From Desulfonatronovibrio magnus (GTDB lineage Bacteria; Desulfobacterota; Desulfovibrionia; Desulfovibrionales; Desulfonatronovibrionaceae): a stretch of 64,000 nucleotides of DNA. Of this stretch, positions 25,240-32,933 are shown piece by piece. The position numbers and the translations under genes are program-made. The stretch covers positions 1 to 64,000 of the forward strand of contig NZ_JYNP01000016.1 in NCBI RefSeq assembly GCF_000934755.1, given 5' to 3'. Position 1 is the first letter of the stretch; each line of letters starts with the position of its first letter. The notes under the pieces were generated by a model, which was not told where the DNA came from, did no database searches, and saw only the letters and a list, made by a program, of their open reading frames with translations.

Positions 25240-25676
25240 GCAAAGTTTTTTGGATATTGCGCATGCTCATTATCCCGGTCCTGATTTTTGCTGTGGTCTT
25301 TATAGGGCACCTCCTCTATTATAAATACATTGCCCAGAATTCCAGCCCCATTTGGTGGCGGCTTTATGTGATGACCCAGACCTACTGGATTGGATACGCC
25401 CTGGCTCTGGCATTTGCTTTCGGGGCGTACGCCTTAACCATGGCCAGGAGACTGTCGGGCAAAGCAGTGGCAGGCAGCGCCGCCATTGCGGTTCTGGTCT
25501 GGTTTGCCAGTGCCTGAGGACTCCCGCTCCTGGCCGTGGGCCTGGCACTTATTGGAGTAAATATCGGGGCAGGCGCCATGCCTCCATGGATCCTTGCTTT
25601 GCTAACTACACTGTTTATTATTGTCGGGATTTACTGGCTGCACCGCAGCGGTGGATGTGCGGCCAAATTGGCTTAG
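25236..25676 (+). CDS. Inner-membrane protein, candidate selenoprotein (UGA at codon 94)
   Basis: A GTG overlaps the previous stop. The frame encodes three hydrophobic helices (IPVLIFAVVFIGHLLYY, YWIGYALALAFAFGAYALTM, AVAGSAAIAVLVWFASA), then TGA at 25515-25517, and continues in frame as GLPLLAVGLALIGVNIGAGA and WILALLTTLFIIVGIYWLHR to a TAG at 25674. The downstream part is clearly protein-like, completing a membrane protein of 146 residues with a Cys near the end. I recall homologues with Cys-Gly-x-Pro-Leu at this place, where the UGA-Gly-Leu-Pro stands here. A SECIS-like hairpin follows. Simple truncation is the alternative. Confidence 0.75.
25518..25545 (+). promoter_or_regulatory. SECIS-like hairpin after the membrane-protein UGA
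   Basis: GGCC at 25532-25535 pairs with GGCC at 25539-25542 around a GUG loop; after a U-U mismatch, CC at 25529-25530 pairs with GG at 25544-25545. The loop begins with GU, 19 bases after the UGA, within the range described for bacterial SECIS elements. It matches the expected form better than the MetE hairpin. Confidence 0.6.
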
Positions 25677-25790
25677 CAGAGCTATTGGCCCTGAGAGCAT
25701 ATTTTAACCAGCCACAAATATATTCAGATAACCCTTTTAATTTTTAACTTTTATTTATTCATAGAAAAAACTTACCCATTGGACTTTAAA

Positions 25791-26339
25791 ATGCGAATCA
25801 ACAACTTTATTCTGGCATTATTTGCTATGATTGTAATTGTAATCTCATCTTCTGTAGCTGCAGAAAATATTGGTACTGAACATTGTCTGACGGATGAGGA
25901 GTATGAAGCCAGGCAGCCGAATGACCGGGCTGCTTTGGAAGGAATTGAAGTAGGTCGTATCTTCTGGGACGTGACCATTGGTGATCCCAAGCTGCTATTT
26001 GGACGTCTTGGGGTAATCGATCAAACTTATAGGGATATGGTCAGGCAGAATGTGACTCCTGAAATGATCTTGGCCTTTAGGGGAGGTTCTGTTCGCTTGC
26101 TGGCCTCGGATTTATCCGGACATTCCGAAGAATCCCGTCCAGACATTCAAGACCTGCAGCAACGTCTGCAGCAGATAATTGAACTGCCTGGTGTACGCAT
26201 GGAATCCTGTTACATTGCCATGCGCCGCGTTCCCCTGGAACCTGAAAACTTGATCAGGGGCATCGAAACAGTGAACAATACTTTTCTGTCAGCAATGGGC
26301 TATGGCCAGAGGGGATTTATCTCCCTTCCCATTCACTAA
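25791..26339 (+). CDS. Secreted protein of the sulfur-relay cluster, unknown function
   Basis: This 182-residue protein has a signal peptide (INNFILALFAMIVIVISSSV, AAEN). The mature part contains LLFGRLGVIDQTYRDMVRQN, VTPEMILAFRGGSVRLLASD and a second Cys in GVRMESCYIAMRRVPLEPEN. The line of a strand, helix, AFRGGSVRLL and a late Cys resembles DsrE-like proteins, but this is by eye only. It follows the membrane candidate selenoprotein by about 115 bases on the same strand. A TTG four codons upstream is an alternative start. Confidence 0.6.
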   Translation: MRINNFILALFAMIVIVISSSVAAENIGTEHCLTDEEYEARQPNDRAALEGIEVGRIFWDVTIGDPKLLFGRLGVIDQTYRDMVRQNVTPEMILAFRGGSVRLLASDLSGHSEESRPDIQDLQQRLQQIIELPGVRMESCYIAMRRVPLEPENLIRGIETVNNTFLSAMGYGQRGFISLPIH

Positions 26340-26632
26340 AAATCCTGAATGTCGCTTTCCAGGGCCGGACATTGCTGTTCCGGCCCTGGGCAAACTTGCC
26401 ATTCCATCCACTCTGTTATTTCAGTCGAATCAGACCCATTAATTTCATGACCAGCCTTTCCCACTCCTTGGCTGTTTCCGCAGCAGGGCCAATATGACAG
26501 ATCGTTGAGACAGCAGAATACTGGCATGTGGTTTAGCAAGCACAGATATTCCACTCCCGCAATCTTTGATTTCAATGCGAACCTTTACTATTCAATCCAT
26601 GCCATTAAAAACAGCGCATGATTTCAATCACA
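26340..26632. other. Convergent intergenic region, no clear gene
   Basis: The region lies between two converging genes. Minus-strand frames show Cys-rich or TICHIGPAAETAKEWERLVM-like pieces without a start codon; the latter could be a worn-down cytochrome or sulfur-protein end. None can be called. A hairpin around 26359-26391 (CCAGGGCCGG with CCGGCCCTGG) probably terminates the plus-strand cluster. Confidence 0.4.
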
Positions 26633-26932
26633 TCAGCAGGAAGTACATGAACCGCAGGCACCGGGATCAACTTTGAGGCTGGAATTAATCTTAAAGCCTG
26701 CTTCAGTGTGATCAATCTGAATAGGTGCAACTGTATCCATAAGGCTTTTATCCACTAAGAACTGAAAGCCATTTATGTCATAAGTGTGATCATTATTTTT
26801 TTGTTCATCTAAGGCAAGAGCCAGCATTGGACCGCCGCATCCAGACGCCAGATAAACCCTGACCGGAGATTTCTCTTGAGTTTCAAAATATTTTTCCAGT
26901 TGATTTGTTGCAGATTCAGTCACTTCAAACAT
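26633..26932 (-). CDS. HesB/IscA-like protein
   Basis: From the ATG at 26932 the 99-residue protein reads MFEVTESATNQLEKYFETQE, KSPVRVYLASGCGGPMLALA, LDEQKNNDHTYDINGF and ends with PGACGSCTSC. This is the IscA/HesB fold; the Cys of ASGCGG and the C-terminal CGSC-type cysteines fit the A-type scaffold ligands. GGAGG ten bases upstream sets the start over a longer frame from 27013. Sulfate reducers carry similar short HesB-like proteins, and some members of this family are selenoproteins, though here the main position is Cys. It may carry Fe-S clusters or sulfur. Confidence 0.8.
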   Translation of the reverse strand: MFEVTESATNQLEKYFETQEKSPVRVYLASGCGGPMLALALDEQKNNDHTYDINGFQFLVDKSLMDTVAPIQIDHTEAGFKINSSLKVDPGACGSCTSC

Positions 26933-27013
26933 TCCGGTATAGCCTCCGTGTTTATTAGGTTTTAATGTAATAATTTTGCCTGTAACAATAGCTAATGCGG
27001 GCTGTGCCCACAA

Positions 27014-27446
27014 CCCAAAAAAGATGTTTTAACCGCCCGTTCGAAGACTCACTCAAGACGCAAAGGGCGCAAAGGAAGAAAGAAGTTTTTTCATTTGCCG
27101 GGGAACGGCAAATGAAAAGGCAGCCTTTTTGAAAACCGATGCCCGGTTTTCAAAAAAATATCTTCTTTATTATCTTTAACTTTGAGTCCTTTGCCTGCCC
27201 AGTTGAATTGCTCGAAGAGCAAGCCCGAAGGACATTCAACCGGGGCGCATTTGCGGTTCAAATTTTCTTGTTTTTTTATGACAAAGTTTCAAGAGTAAGT
27301 TACTAAAAAAGTCCGTCCATATATTCAATTATAGAAACTTACTTAATATGAACAATATGTCCAATTTAAAATATCAATAGAAAGCCCGGCCATCAATATT
27401 GTCTGCCAATTATTTACCAGCAATCCAATTTACTGGAGGATTCATC
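27014..27446. repeat. Intergenic region with two strong tandem hairpins
   Basis: TCATTTGCCG at 27091-27100 pairs with CGGCAAATGA at 27106-27115. A second stem, TTTTTGAAAACCG at 27126-27138, pairs with CGGTTTTCAAAAA at 27144-27156. They are flanked by GACGCAAAGGGCGCAAAGG and a related inverse motif near 27185. The second hairpin could serve as a terminator in either direction. No gene is seen. Confidence 0.7.
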
Positions 27447-27626
27447 ATGTCAAGATCATCAAACTGTTTTCAATGCGGCAAGGGTTGCTCAGACCGTCAC
27501 TCCCAGGATATCAGATTCTGCTCTGCCTGCAGTGCATGGCTCTGTGAAATCTGTGACAAGGGAAAGCTCAAATGTCCAAAATGCGGAAGAAGAATGTCTG
27601 CATTATCTCCAGGCAAGGACAAGTAA
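27447..27626 (+). CDS. Small double zinc-ribbon protein
   Basis: This 59-residue protein reads SSNCFQCGKGCSDRHSQDIR, then FCSACSAWLCEICDKGKLKC and PKCGRR. The CxxC pairs could bind two zinc ions. GGAGG nine bases before the ATG at 27447 sets the start. It stands alone on the plus strand between minus-strand operons. It may be a small nucleic-acid- or protein-binding factor; no known family could be named. Confidence 0.65.
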   Translation: MSRSSNCFQCGKGCSDRHSQDIRFCSACSAWLCEICDKGKLKCPKCGRRMSALSPGKDK

Positions 27627-27683
27627 ACTTGTCGCACGGGGGAAAAATGCTCAGAGTCACATTTATCTATTTTGTCATGAAAC

Positions 27684-28190
27684 TCAGCATTGCTGAGTTC
27701 CGGTAATACCGCAAAATATTTCTCTGAGGGTTTTCTGGTCAAGTACTTCATCCAGAGGCACATCAAGGTCATGAATGCTCGGCGGATAGTCAATTACGTC
27801 ACATACATTCTTGTCTGACTCATCTCTGCTGACCTTAACTGCAGGCACAACCTCACCGCGTGAGCAGTCAAAACTGACTCCCATATTATTCTTGATCCAA
27901 TTGTCTGTTTCGTCGTGAGTGCCCAGAAAGAGAATCACAAAACAACCATCTTTTATGGTAATAACCAGTCTGTAACCGCTCCCAAGCTGAAACTTACAAC
28001 AGTTGGCCAGCCTGGCATCACCACTTTTAGTCAACTTGCGTTTCAATCTGGGCAGCATATAAGCATTGTTTGCCAGATCCTGAATTATTTCCAGGGCTTC
28101 AGAAGCAACAAATGCGGCTTTGCCGCCTGCCTTTTCAAGTTTATCAATTTTTTTTGAAAATTGTACAGGATCATAAATTATAGCAGCCAT
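27684..28190 (-). CDS. Unknown protein, weakly RelE-like, after the hydrogenase protease gene
   Basis: This 168-residue protein contains YMLPRLKRKLTKSGDARLAN, FQLGSGYRLVITIKDGCFVI and LFLGTHDETDNWIKNN. The stretch GSGYRLVITIKDGCFVILFLG-HDE resembles the beta core of RelE/HigB-like toxins, but the C-terminal 60 residues do not. Its ATG lies just 1 base after the stop codon of the maturation protease, so it is probably cotranscribed with the hydrogenase genes. No antitoxin is adjacent. Confidence 0.5.
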   Translation of the reverse strand: MAAIIYDPVQFSKKIDKLEKAGGKAAFVASEALEIIQDLANNAYMLPRLKRKLTKSGDARLANCCKFQLGSGYRLVITIKDGCFVILFLGTHDETDNWIKNNMGVSFDCSRGEVVPAVKVSRDESDKNVCDVIDYPPSIHDLDVPLDEVLDQKTLREIFCGITGTQQC

Positions 28191-28191
28191 A

Positions 28192-28680
28192 TCAGCCCTC
28201 CTGTTTCAGTCTGAATGTTCCACCCGCAGCTGAAATCTCATCTAAAACAGCCTTGCACAGGTCATCAATTTTTCTCTCTACTTCAAAGGTAAGCTTCTCA
28301 CTCCAGGGTTCGTATTCCTTAGGTTCAATCCCAATAATCACACTTTCCGGACGACTTCCAATAAGTTCACAATGGGTCAGGGTCTCCAACAGGTCAGCCT
28401 GGTGCATGGAGTCTTTGAAGGCCATGCTCTTTCGCAAATCATTGCCTTCAAGGCGATATACTGTTCCAGGAGGATGCTTATTAAGAACTGCATCCACCAC
28501 TATCAGAAAGTCGCAGTCCATAATATATTCCATGAGCCTGATGCCCAGGGTTCCTCCATCCATGAGCCTGACATTTTCGGAAAATTCGTATTCCTGCTCC
28601 AGCTTTTCCACAATCCGAACCCCGATTCCTTCATCACCCAGAAGAATATTCCCCACTCCGAGAACAAGTATATTTTTCAT
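28192..28680 (-). CDS. [NiFe] hydrogenase maturation protease (HynC/HyaD type)
   Basis: From the ATG at 28680 it reads MKNILVLGVGNILLGDEGIG, then RLMDGGTLGIRLMEY, DFLIVVDAVLNKHPPGTVYR and HCELIGSRPESVIIGIEP. The GNxLLxDEG, D in VVDA and His of THCE fit the nickel-sensing endopeptidases that trim the large subunit after metal insertion. A longer frame from 28812 lacks family similarity. It is downstream of the exported hydrogenase genes and probably matures that enzyme. Confidence 0.9.
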   Translation of the reverse strand: MKNILVLGVGNILLGDEGIGVRIVEKLEQEYEFSENVRLMDGGTLGIRLMEYIMDCDFLIVVDAVLNKHPPGTVYRLEGNDLRKSMAFKDSMHQADLLETLTHCELIGSRPESVIIGIEPKEYEPWSEKLTFEVERKIDDLCKAVLDEISAAGGTFRLKQEG

Positions 28681-28851
28681 GCTTATTTTCCGGTAACTGT
28701 AGTTTTCAGAATCCCTTAATGTTCCCGTAAACAATGGCAACAAAAAGCCACAAAGGACGTCTATCTCCAGAGCCTGGCAGATATTGTGATGCTGCTCTCC
28801 CTGGAATGGCAACGCCCTTTGTGGCAGTTAAAGTATTCTGAAGGGTTGACC

Positions 28852-30552
28852 TTAACTAGCCCTGAATTTGTAAACCTCATTGCTGTGAGGATCTATTACG
28901 TGTACTCCACAGGCAATGCACGGATCAAAAGAATGAATCGTGCGCAGGATCTCCACAGGTCTTTTGGGGTCAGCCACGGGAGTGCCGATTAGCGCTTGTT
29001 CAACAGGAGCAAGCCTGCCATTGGCGCATCTTGGACCAAAGTTCCATGTGGTTGGAACAACTAACTGGAAGTTTTCAATCTTTTTGTCCTTGATTTTGAT
29101 CCAGTGGCTCAGGCCTCCTCTTGGGGCATCAGCAAAACCTACACCTTCAGCCTCATCCGGCATTTCCCATTCCTGGGCAATTTTCATGTCACCACCAGCA
29201 ACATTTCCTTCAAGTTCCCTGAGCCAGTCTGCTGTTTTCTGAGCAATGACCAATGCTTTGATGCCTCTGGCAGCAGTCCTGCCAAGAGTGGAGTGCAGGG
29301 CTTCAGGTCCTACTCCAAGATGCCTGGTCACAGTGTTGACCGCACTCACTATTTCTGGTTGCCCTTTGGCATAAGCCACCAACACTGAGGCCAGAGGTCC
29401 TACTTCCATGGGATGGTCATTGTACCTTGGAGCCTTGGACCAGGAATAGCGTTCCTTGTCATCGTAACTGGTATATTGTGGCTCAGTCACCCCTTCATAG
29501 GGATGCTTTGCTTCATTGCCTTTGTACCAGCTGGCTGCCACATGCTCGTAAATAGCTTTGGGGTCTACCTGATCAATCTGGCTGAGATTGCGGTTCATGA
29601 TTACACCGGGTGGAATCCATCTGCTCTCAAGATCCTTTTCATTTTTGGGGAACTCGCCAAAACTCATATAGTTTTTTGTTCCTCCAAAACCTGCCCAGTC
29701 TTTGTAAAAAGATGCCACTGCCAGCAGATCAGGAATATAGACATCTTCAATAAAGTCTCTGGTTTCCTTGAGCAGTTCTGCAAACTGATCAATTCTTTCC
29801 TTCCTGAGACCATCATAACAGGTCACTCCACCCACAATGGTAAATTGAGTATGTGGATTTTTAGAACCGTAAATAGCCATCATCCTTGCAGCCTTAACCT
29901 GCAAACGCAGAGCTTCCAGATAATGGGCAGTGGCAATGAGGTTAACTTCCGGCGGCAGATAATAAGCAGGATGGTCCTCAAGAAAATAGGCGTTGGTAAA
30001 GGGACCAAGCTGACCGCTTTCCACAAATTTGGTCAGCCTTTCCTGAACTGCCCGCAGATCCTGAGCAGTTGTCTTTCTTGGCGAAATATCATTGGCTATC
30101 TGGGCTGCCTTGCGTGGGTCAGCCTTGAGGGCACTGGTGACATCCACCCAGTCCAGGGCATGCAGAACATAAAAATGAACCATATGATCATGCATAAACT
30201 GGGAAGCCATAACCAGATTGCGGATAATCCTTGCGTTGTCAGGGATATCCACGCCCACTGCATTGTCCACGCATCTCGTGGATGCCAGGGCATGAACATA
30301 GGTACATACACCGCAGGCCCTCTGGGTTATATGCTGTGCGTCTCTTGGATCACGGCCTTTTAGAATGATTTCAAGTCCGCGAAATAACTGTGAACTGGAC
30401 CAGGCATTCTTTACTCTACCATTTTCCAGTTCTACTTCCATTTTAAGGTGACCTTCTATCCTGGTTACCGGGTCAATTATGATGGGCCCGGAATACGTGC
30501 TTTTTGGAGTCACCGGAATTATCGGTGCTGCCTGGGGTTTACAACCGGCCAT
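28852..30552 (-). CDS. hynA: Exported [NiFe] hydrogenase, large subunit
   Basis: This 566-residue protein has VTRIEGHLKMEVELENGRVK, the first Ni-binding motif RACGVCTYVHALASTR, and near the end FDPCIACGVHVIDPHSNEVY, giving the four Cys ligands of the Ni-Fe site. The final Cys pair is normal, not Sec, so it is not a [NiFeSe] enzyme. The tail after the His of ACGVH is removed by the protease. It is carried to the periplasm with the Tat-bearing small subunit, 58 bases upstream. The length and motifs fit the HynAB/group 1 hydrogenases of sulfate reducers. Confidence 0.95.
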   Translation of the reverse strand: MAGCKPQAAPIIPVTPKSTYSGPIIIDPVTRIEGHLKMEVELENGRVKNAWSSSQLFRGLEIILKGRDPRDAQHITQRACGVCTYVHALASTRCVDNAVGVDIPDNARIIRNLVMASQFMHDHMVHFYVLHALDWVDVTSALKADPRKAAQIANDISPRKTTAQDLRAVQERLTKFVESGQLGPFTNAYFLEDHPAYYLPPEVNLIATAHYLEALRLQVKAARMMAIYGSKNPHTQFTIVGGVTCYDGLRKERIDQFAELLKETRDFIEDVYIPDLLAVASFYKDWAGFGGTKNYMSFGEFPKNEKDLESRWIPPGVIMNRNLSQIDQVDPKAIYEHVAASWYKGNEAKHPYEGVTEPQYTSYDDKERYSWSKAPRYNDHPMEVGPLASVLVAYAKGQPEIVSAVNTVTRHLGVGPEALHSTLGRTAARGIKALVIAQKTADWLRELEGNVAGGDMKIAQEWEMPDEAEGVGFADAPRGGLSHWIKIKDKKIENFQLVVPTTWNFGPRCANGRLAPVEQALIGTPVADPKRPVEILRTIHSFDPCIACGVHVIDPHSNEVYKFRAS

Positions 30553-30610
30553 ATGTATTTCCTCCTGATTCTGAAAAAAAGTTTAATGCTTTGAACTCAG
30601 TACTGACAGC

Positions 30611-31561
30611 CTACAGATCATAAAAGGGACTCATTTTGTCCCAGAAGTCAGGCTCACTGCATCCAATGCAATGATGCCCGGCTTCAACCGGCCAGTTGGT
30701 TTGGTTGAATTTGACCTTGGGGCAGTTATTGTAAGTCCATGGTCCGCGACAGCCCAGTTCGTAAAGGCAATAGCCCTTTTTGGCTTCTTCAGAATCAAAA
30801 GAATAAGCAAATTCTCCATTATGGAAATGATCAAGTCTTTCGCACAGCTCATGCACGGAAGTGCCATAAAACATGGTGGGCCGCATCAAAAAGTCAACAT
30901 CAGGCATTCCCTCAGTCAGCAGGTGAACCACAGTGCCGACAAAATTGTACGGATTGGGTGGACATCCGGCAATATTAATGGCCTTGATTCCCTTGTCTTT
31001 CAATAAATCGTTAACTCCTTTTGCCCCAGTGGGATTGGGAGCAGCCGCCTGGACTCCTCCGAAATTAGCACAGGCTCCAATGGCAATGGTGGCCTGGGCC
31101 TTGGGGATTATCTCATTGGCCATCTGGAGCATGGTATGTCCGCCGACTTTGCCGTAGATGCCGTCCAGCTTGGTGGGTATTGCCCCTTCAACTACACAAA
31201 TAAATCCTTCTGGTGCATTAATGGCCTTTTCCAGAGCTTCTTCTGCTGCATCTCCGGCAGCAGCCATAATGGTTTCATGGTAATCCATAGAAATAGTGTC
31301 CAGAATAAGGTCATCAATGTATGGCTGCACAGTTCTTAATACTGACTCTGAGCAGCCGGTACATTCAGCAAAGTGCAGATAAACCACAGACGGCCTTCTT
31401 TCTGCTGTAAGGGCTTGAGCAATTTTTGGGGCAAAGGATGCTTCCATGCCCATAACAGCGGCCACAGTAGCGCAGAATTTCATAAAATCACGCCTGGTTA
31501 CTCCATTTTGTTCAAGACGTTCAAGACCACCGGTTTTTCCGAGGCCAACACTGAATTTCAT
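30611..31561 (-). CDS. hynB: Exported [NiFe] hydrogenase, small subunit with Tat signal
   Basis: AGGAGG before the ATG at 31561 sets the start ([17 protein letters not shown]). [20 protein letters not shown] is a twin-arginine leader. The body has [20 protein letters not shown] and [17 protein letters not shown] (proximal cluster), and the C-terminal H-C-C and C-C-C ligands in [14 protein letters not shown] and [12 protein letters not shown]. It carries electrons between the active site and periplasmic cytochrome c3. The 316-residue length is typical. No membrane anchor follows in the operon. Confidence 0.95.
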   Translation of the reverse strand: MKFSVGLGKTGGLERLEQNGVTRRDFMKFCATVAAVMGMEASFAPKIAQALTAERRPSVVYLHFAECTGCSESVLRTVQPYIDDLILDTISMDYHETIMAAAGDAAEEALEKAINAPEGFICVVEGAIPTKLDGIYGKVGGHTMLQMANEIIPKAQATIAIGACANFGGVQAAAPNPTGAKGVNDLLKDKGIKAINIAGCPPNPYNFVGTVVHLLTEGMPDVDFLMRPTMFYGTSVHELCERLDHFHNGEFAYSFDSEEAKKGYCLYELGCRGPWTYNNCPKVKFNQTNWPVEAGHHCIGCSEPDFWDKMSPFYDL

Positions 31562-31645
31562 ACCCACCTCCTGAGTAAAAATGAACACATATCTATTTGT
31601 TTCCATCCCGAAAGTCTTTCTTTCCGGATGTTGAAGCTGTTCAAG

Positions 31646-32128
31646 TCAGACAGTTGCCGGACGAGCAGCAACGCTGTTTTTTATTCTTTCATGAAGCATA
31701 CATACTGTTTCCTGTACTGCCTTTTCAACTGAAGGGCACATCACGTCGGTAAATTCTTCAATTTTTTCTATCTCAATGAGAATGATGATCAGCTCTTTTG
31801 GCATTTCATCACTGAAAAGTTCGTACCCGGTCTTTAGGGTGGCTCCAAGAGTCACTGCATGGGAATTGGTCAAATCTTTAGATGAAAAAATATCATCAAT
31901 GCTTACATGAAGTATGGTTCCGGGCTTGTGTCCCAGGCAACAGGAATCCACAACAAACGCCTGCTCATAACCCATGAGCTTGTCCATGACATCAAAGCCC
32001 ACAGTATAGAGTTCTTCTGTATCAACCGGCAGATTCATGCGGGCAATGCGCTGCACCACTTCCAGACCAGCCCGGTCATCCTGAAGCAAAGGGTTGCCAA
32101 TGCCCATGACAATGGTTTTGTTAGTCAT
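31646..32128 (-). CDS. Hydrogenase maturation protease (second, HycI/HyaD family)
   Basis: This 160-residue protein starts MTNKTIVMGIGNPLLQDDRA and has GFDVMDKLMGYEQAFVVDSC and NSHAVTLGATLKTGYEL; the metal ligands are D in LQDD, D in VVDS and His in SHAV. It lies between the mvh genes and the exported hydrogenase small-subunit gene. Sequence does not tell which large subunit it processes, but with one protease at each end, this one may serve MvhA. It is preceded by a heptad-repeat tract. Confidence 0.85.
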   Translation of the reverse strand: MTNKTIVMGIGNPLLQDDRAGLEVVQRIARMNLPVDTEELYTVGFDVMDKLMGYEQAFVVDSCCLGHKPGTILHVSIDDIFSSKDLTNSHAVTLGATLKTGYELFSDEMPKELIIILIEIEKIEEFTDVMCPSVEKAVQETVCMLHERIKNSVAARPATV

Positions 32129-32330
32129 AAGAAAAGTTTTAAGATTTAAGTTTTAAGTTTTAAGATTTAAGATTTAAGATTTAGGTGTTAAGTTTTAAGT
32201 TTTAAGATTTGAAGACTACAGCGAGAAGGTCCGGGACCCGGCACTCACTTTAAGTGTCATAAAATACTTATGCCGGGATAATCTTTACACAAGTGTGTGC
32301 CGGACACAGCCTAACATGCGAGTAACTCAC
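32129..32330. repeat. TAAGTTT/TAAGATT heptad tract upstream of the protease gene
   Basis: About eleven 7-base units (AAGTTTT, AAGATTT, with one AGGTGTT) occupy 32136-32213, beginning right before the protease start on the minus strand. The following ~110 bases have no further feature. The same unit occurs at 22503-22529 and 37356-37402. Confidence 0.8.
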
Positions 32331-32818
32331 ACCGTTCAAAACCTGGATTCCGGCTTTCGCCGGAATGACGGTAATGAGTAGCAACCTGCTTTAACCGTCA
32401 CCCCGGTCCCGGATCGAGTCCGGGATGACGGATCCGGGGTCAAGTTTTTTGAAGTTACTTGTAAGCTCCTCACCCGGGCGGCCTGGGACCGAACCTGTGA
32501 GTAACATAAAATTGCCTCAACGCGTTAGAGATTGCCGCGCTCGCCCCAGTTGAATGGCTGCGCCTACACTGCGTGTATTCAACGAGGTAAAAAGACTCGC
32601 TCGCAATGACACCTGAGCTGTCAGGGATGTAGTTGCTGAAAACCTGTCACTCACTATGGAGCCTAAGCGACCGAAGCAATCTGTATGGTAAAACCATAGT
32701 GCCCTGAATTCATTACATGTTTTTCGTGCAAAAAGTCAGACAATAACTTATTCTGCAAAAAATATCTCCATAAGCCTCTGTTTTTACTGACTCCTGACTC
32801 CTGATCCCTGACTCCTGA
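32331..32818. repeat. Block of dispersed repeats: C (copy 3), D (copy 2, inverted) and E (copy 2)
   Basis: The C hairpins run 32340-32445 (GGATTCCGGCTTTCGCCGGA, then CCGGATCGAGTCCGG). Repeat D, reverse to 18206-18445, runs 32455-32705. Repeat E, direct to 19869-19968, runs 32718-32818 and ends in a CTGACTC tract. Such stacking suggests a tolerated insertion site between the two hydrogenase operons. Confidence 0.8.
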
Positions 32819-32846
32819 GACTGCAAAAGGTTTTTTTGCAGTAAAA
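32819..32846 (-). terminator. Terminator-like hairpin with A/T stem
   Basis: ACTGCAAAA and TTTTTGCAGT flank a short loop, next to runs of A or T. It lies downstream of mvhA on the minus strand, behind the stronger GC hairpin at 32880. Confidence 0.5.
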
Positions 32847-32879
32847 TCTTACATATACGTTTAAAGATACTCGAAAGAC

Positions 32880-32906
32880 GTGCGGGGAGTTATATGCTCC
32901 CCGCAC
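32880..32906 (-). terminator. Strong GC hairpin after mvhA
   Basis: GTGCGGGGAG at 32880-32889 pairs perfectly with CTCCCCGCAC at 32897-32906 around a 7-base loop, 28 bases after the mvhA stop codon. It lacks a T tract, so it may stabilise the operon's 3' end as much as terminate it. Confidence 0.6.
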
Positions 32907-32933
32907 ATATCATTTAACTACAGACAATTTGCA

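Noticed and set aside
26336-26575. Minus-strand Cys-rich frame (YWPCCGNSQG)
   Set aside because: No ribosome-binding site, no recognisable family, and the other two frames show equally weak patterns; more likely decayed or non-coding.
26626-26640. Possible selenocysteine at the HesB/IscA stop (TGC TGA TGT GAT TGA)
   Set aside because: Reading through would add only two codons after UGA. The C-terminal CGSCTSC already completes the family's Cys set, and no hairpin of SECIS form was seen.
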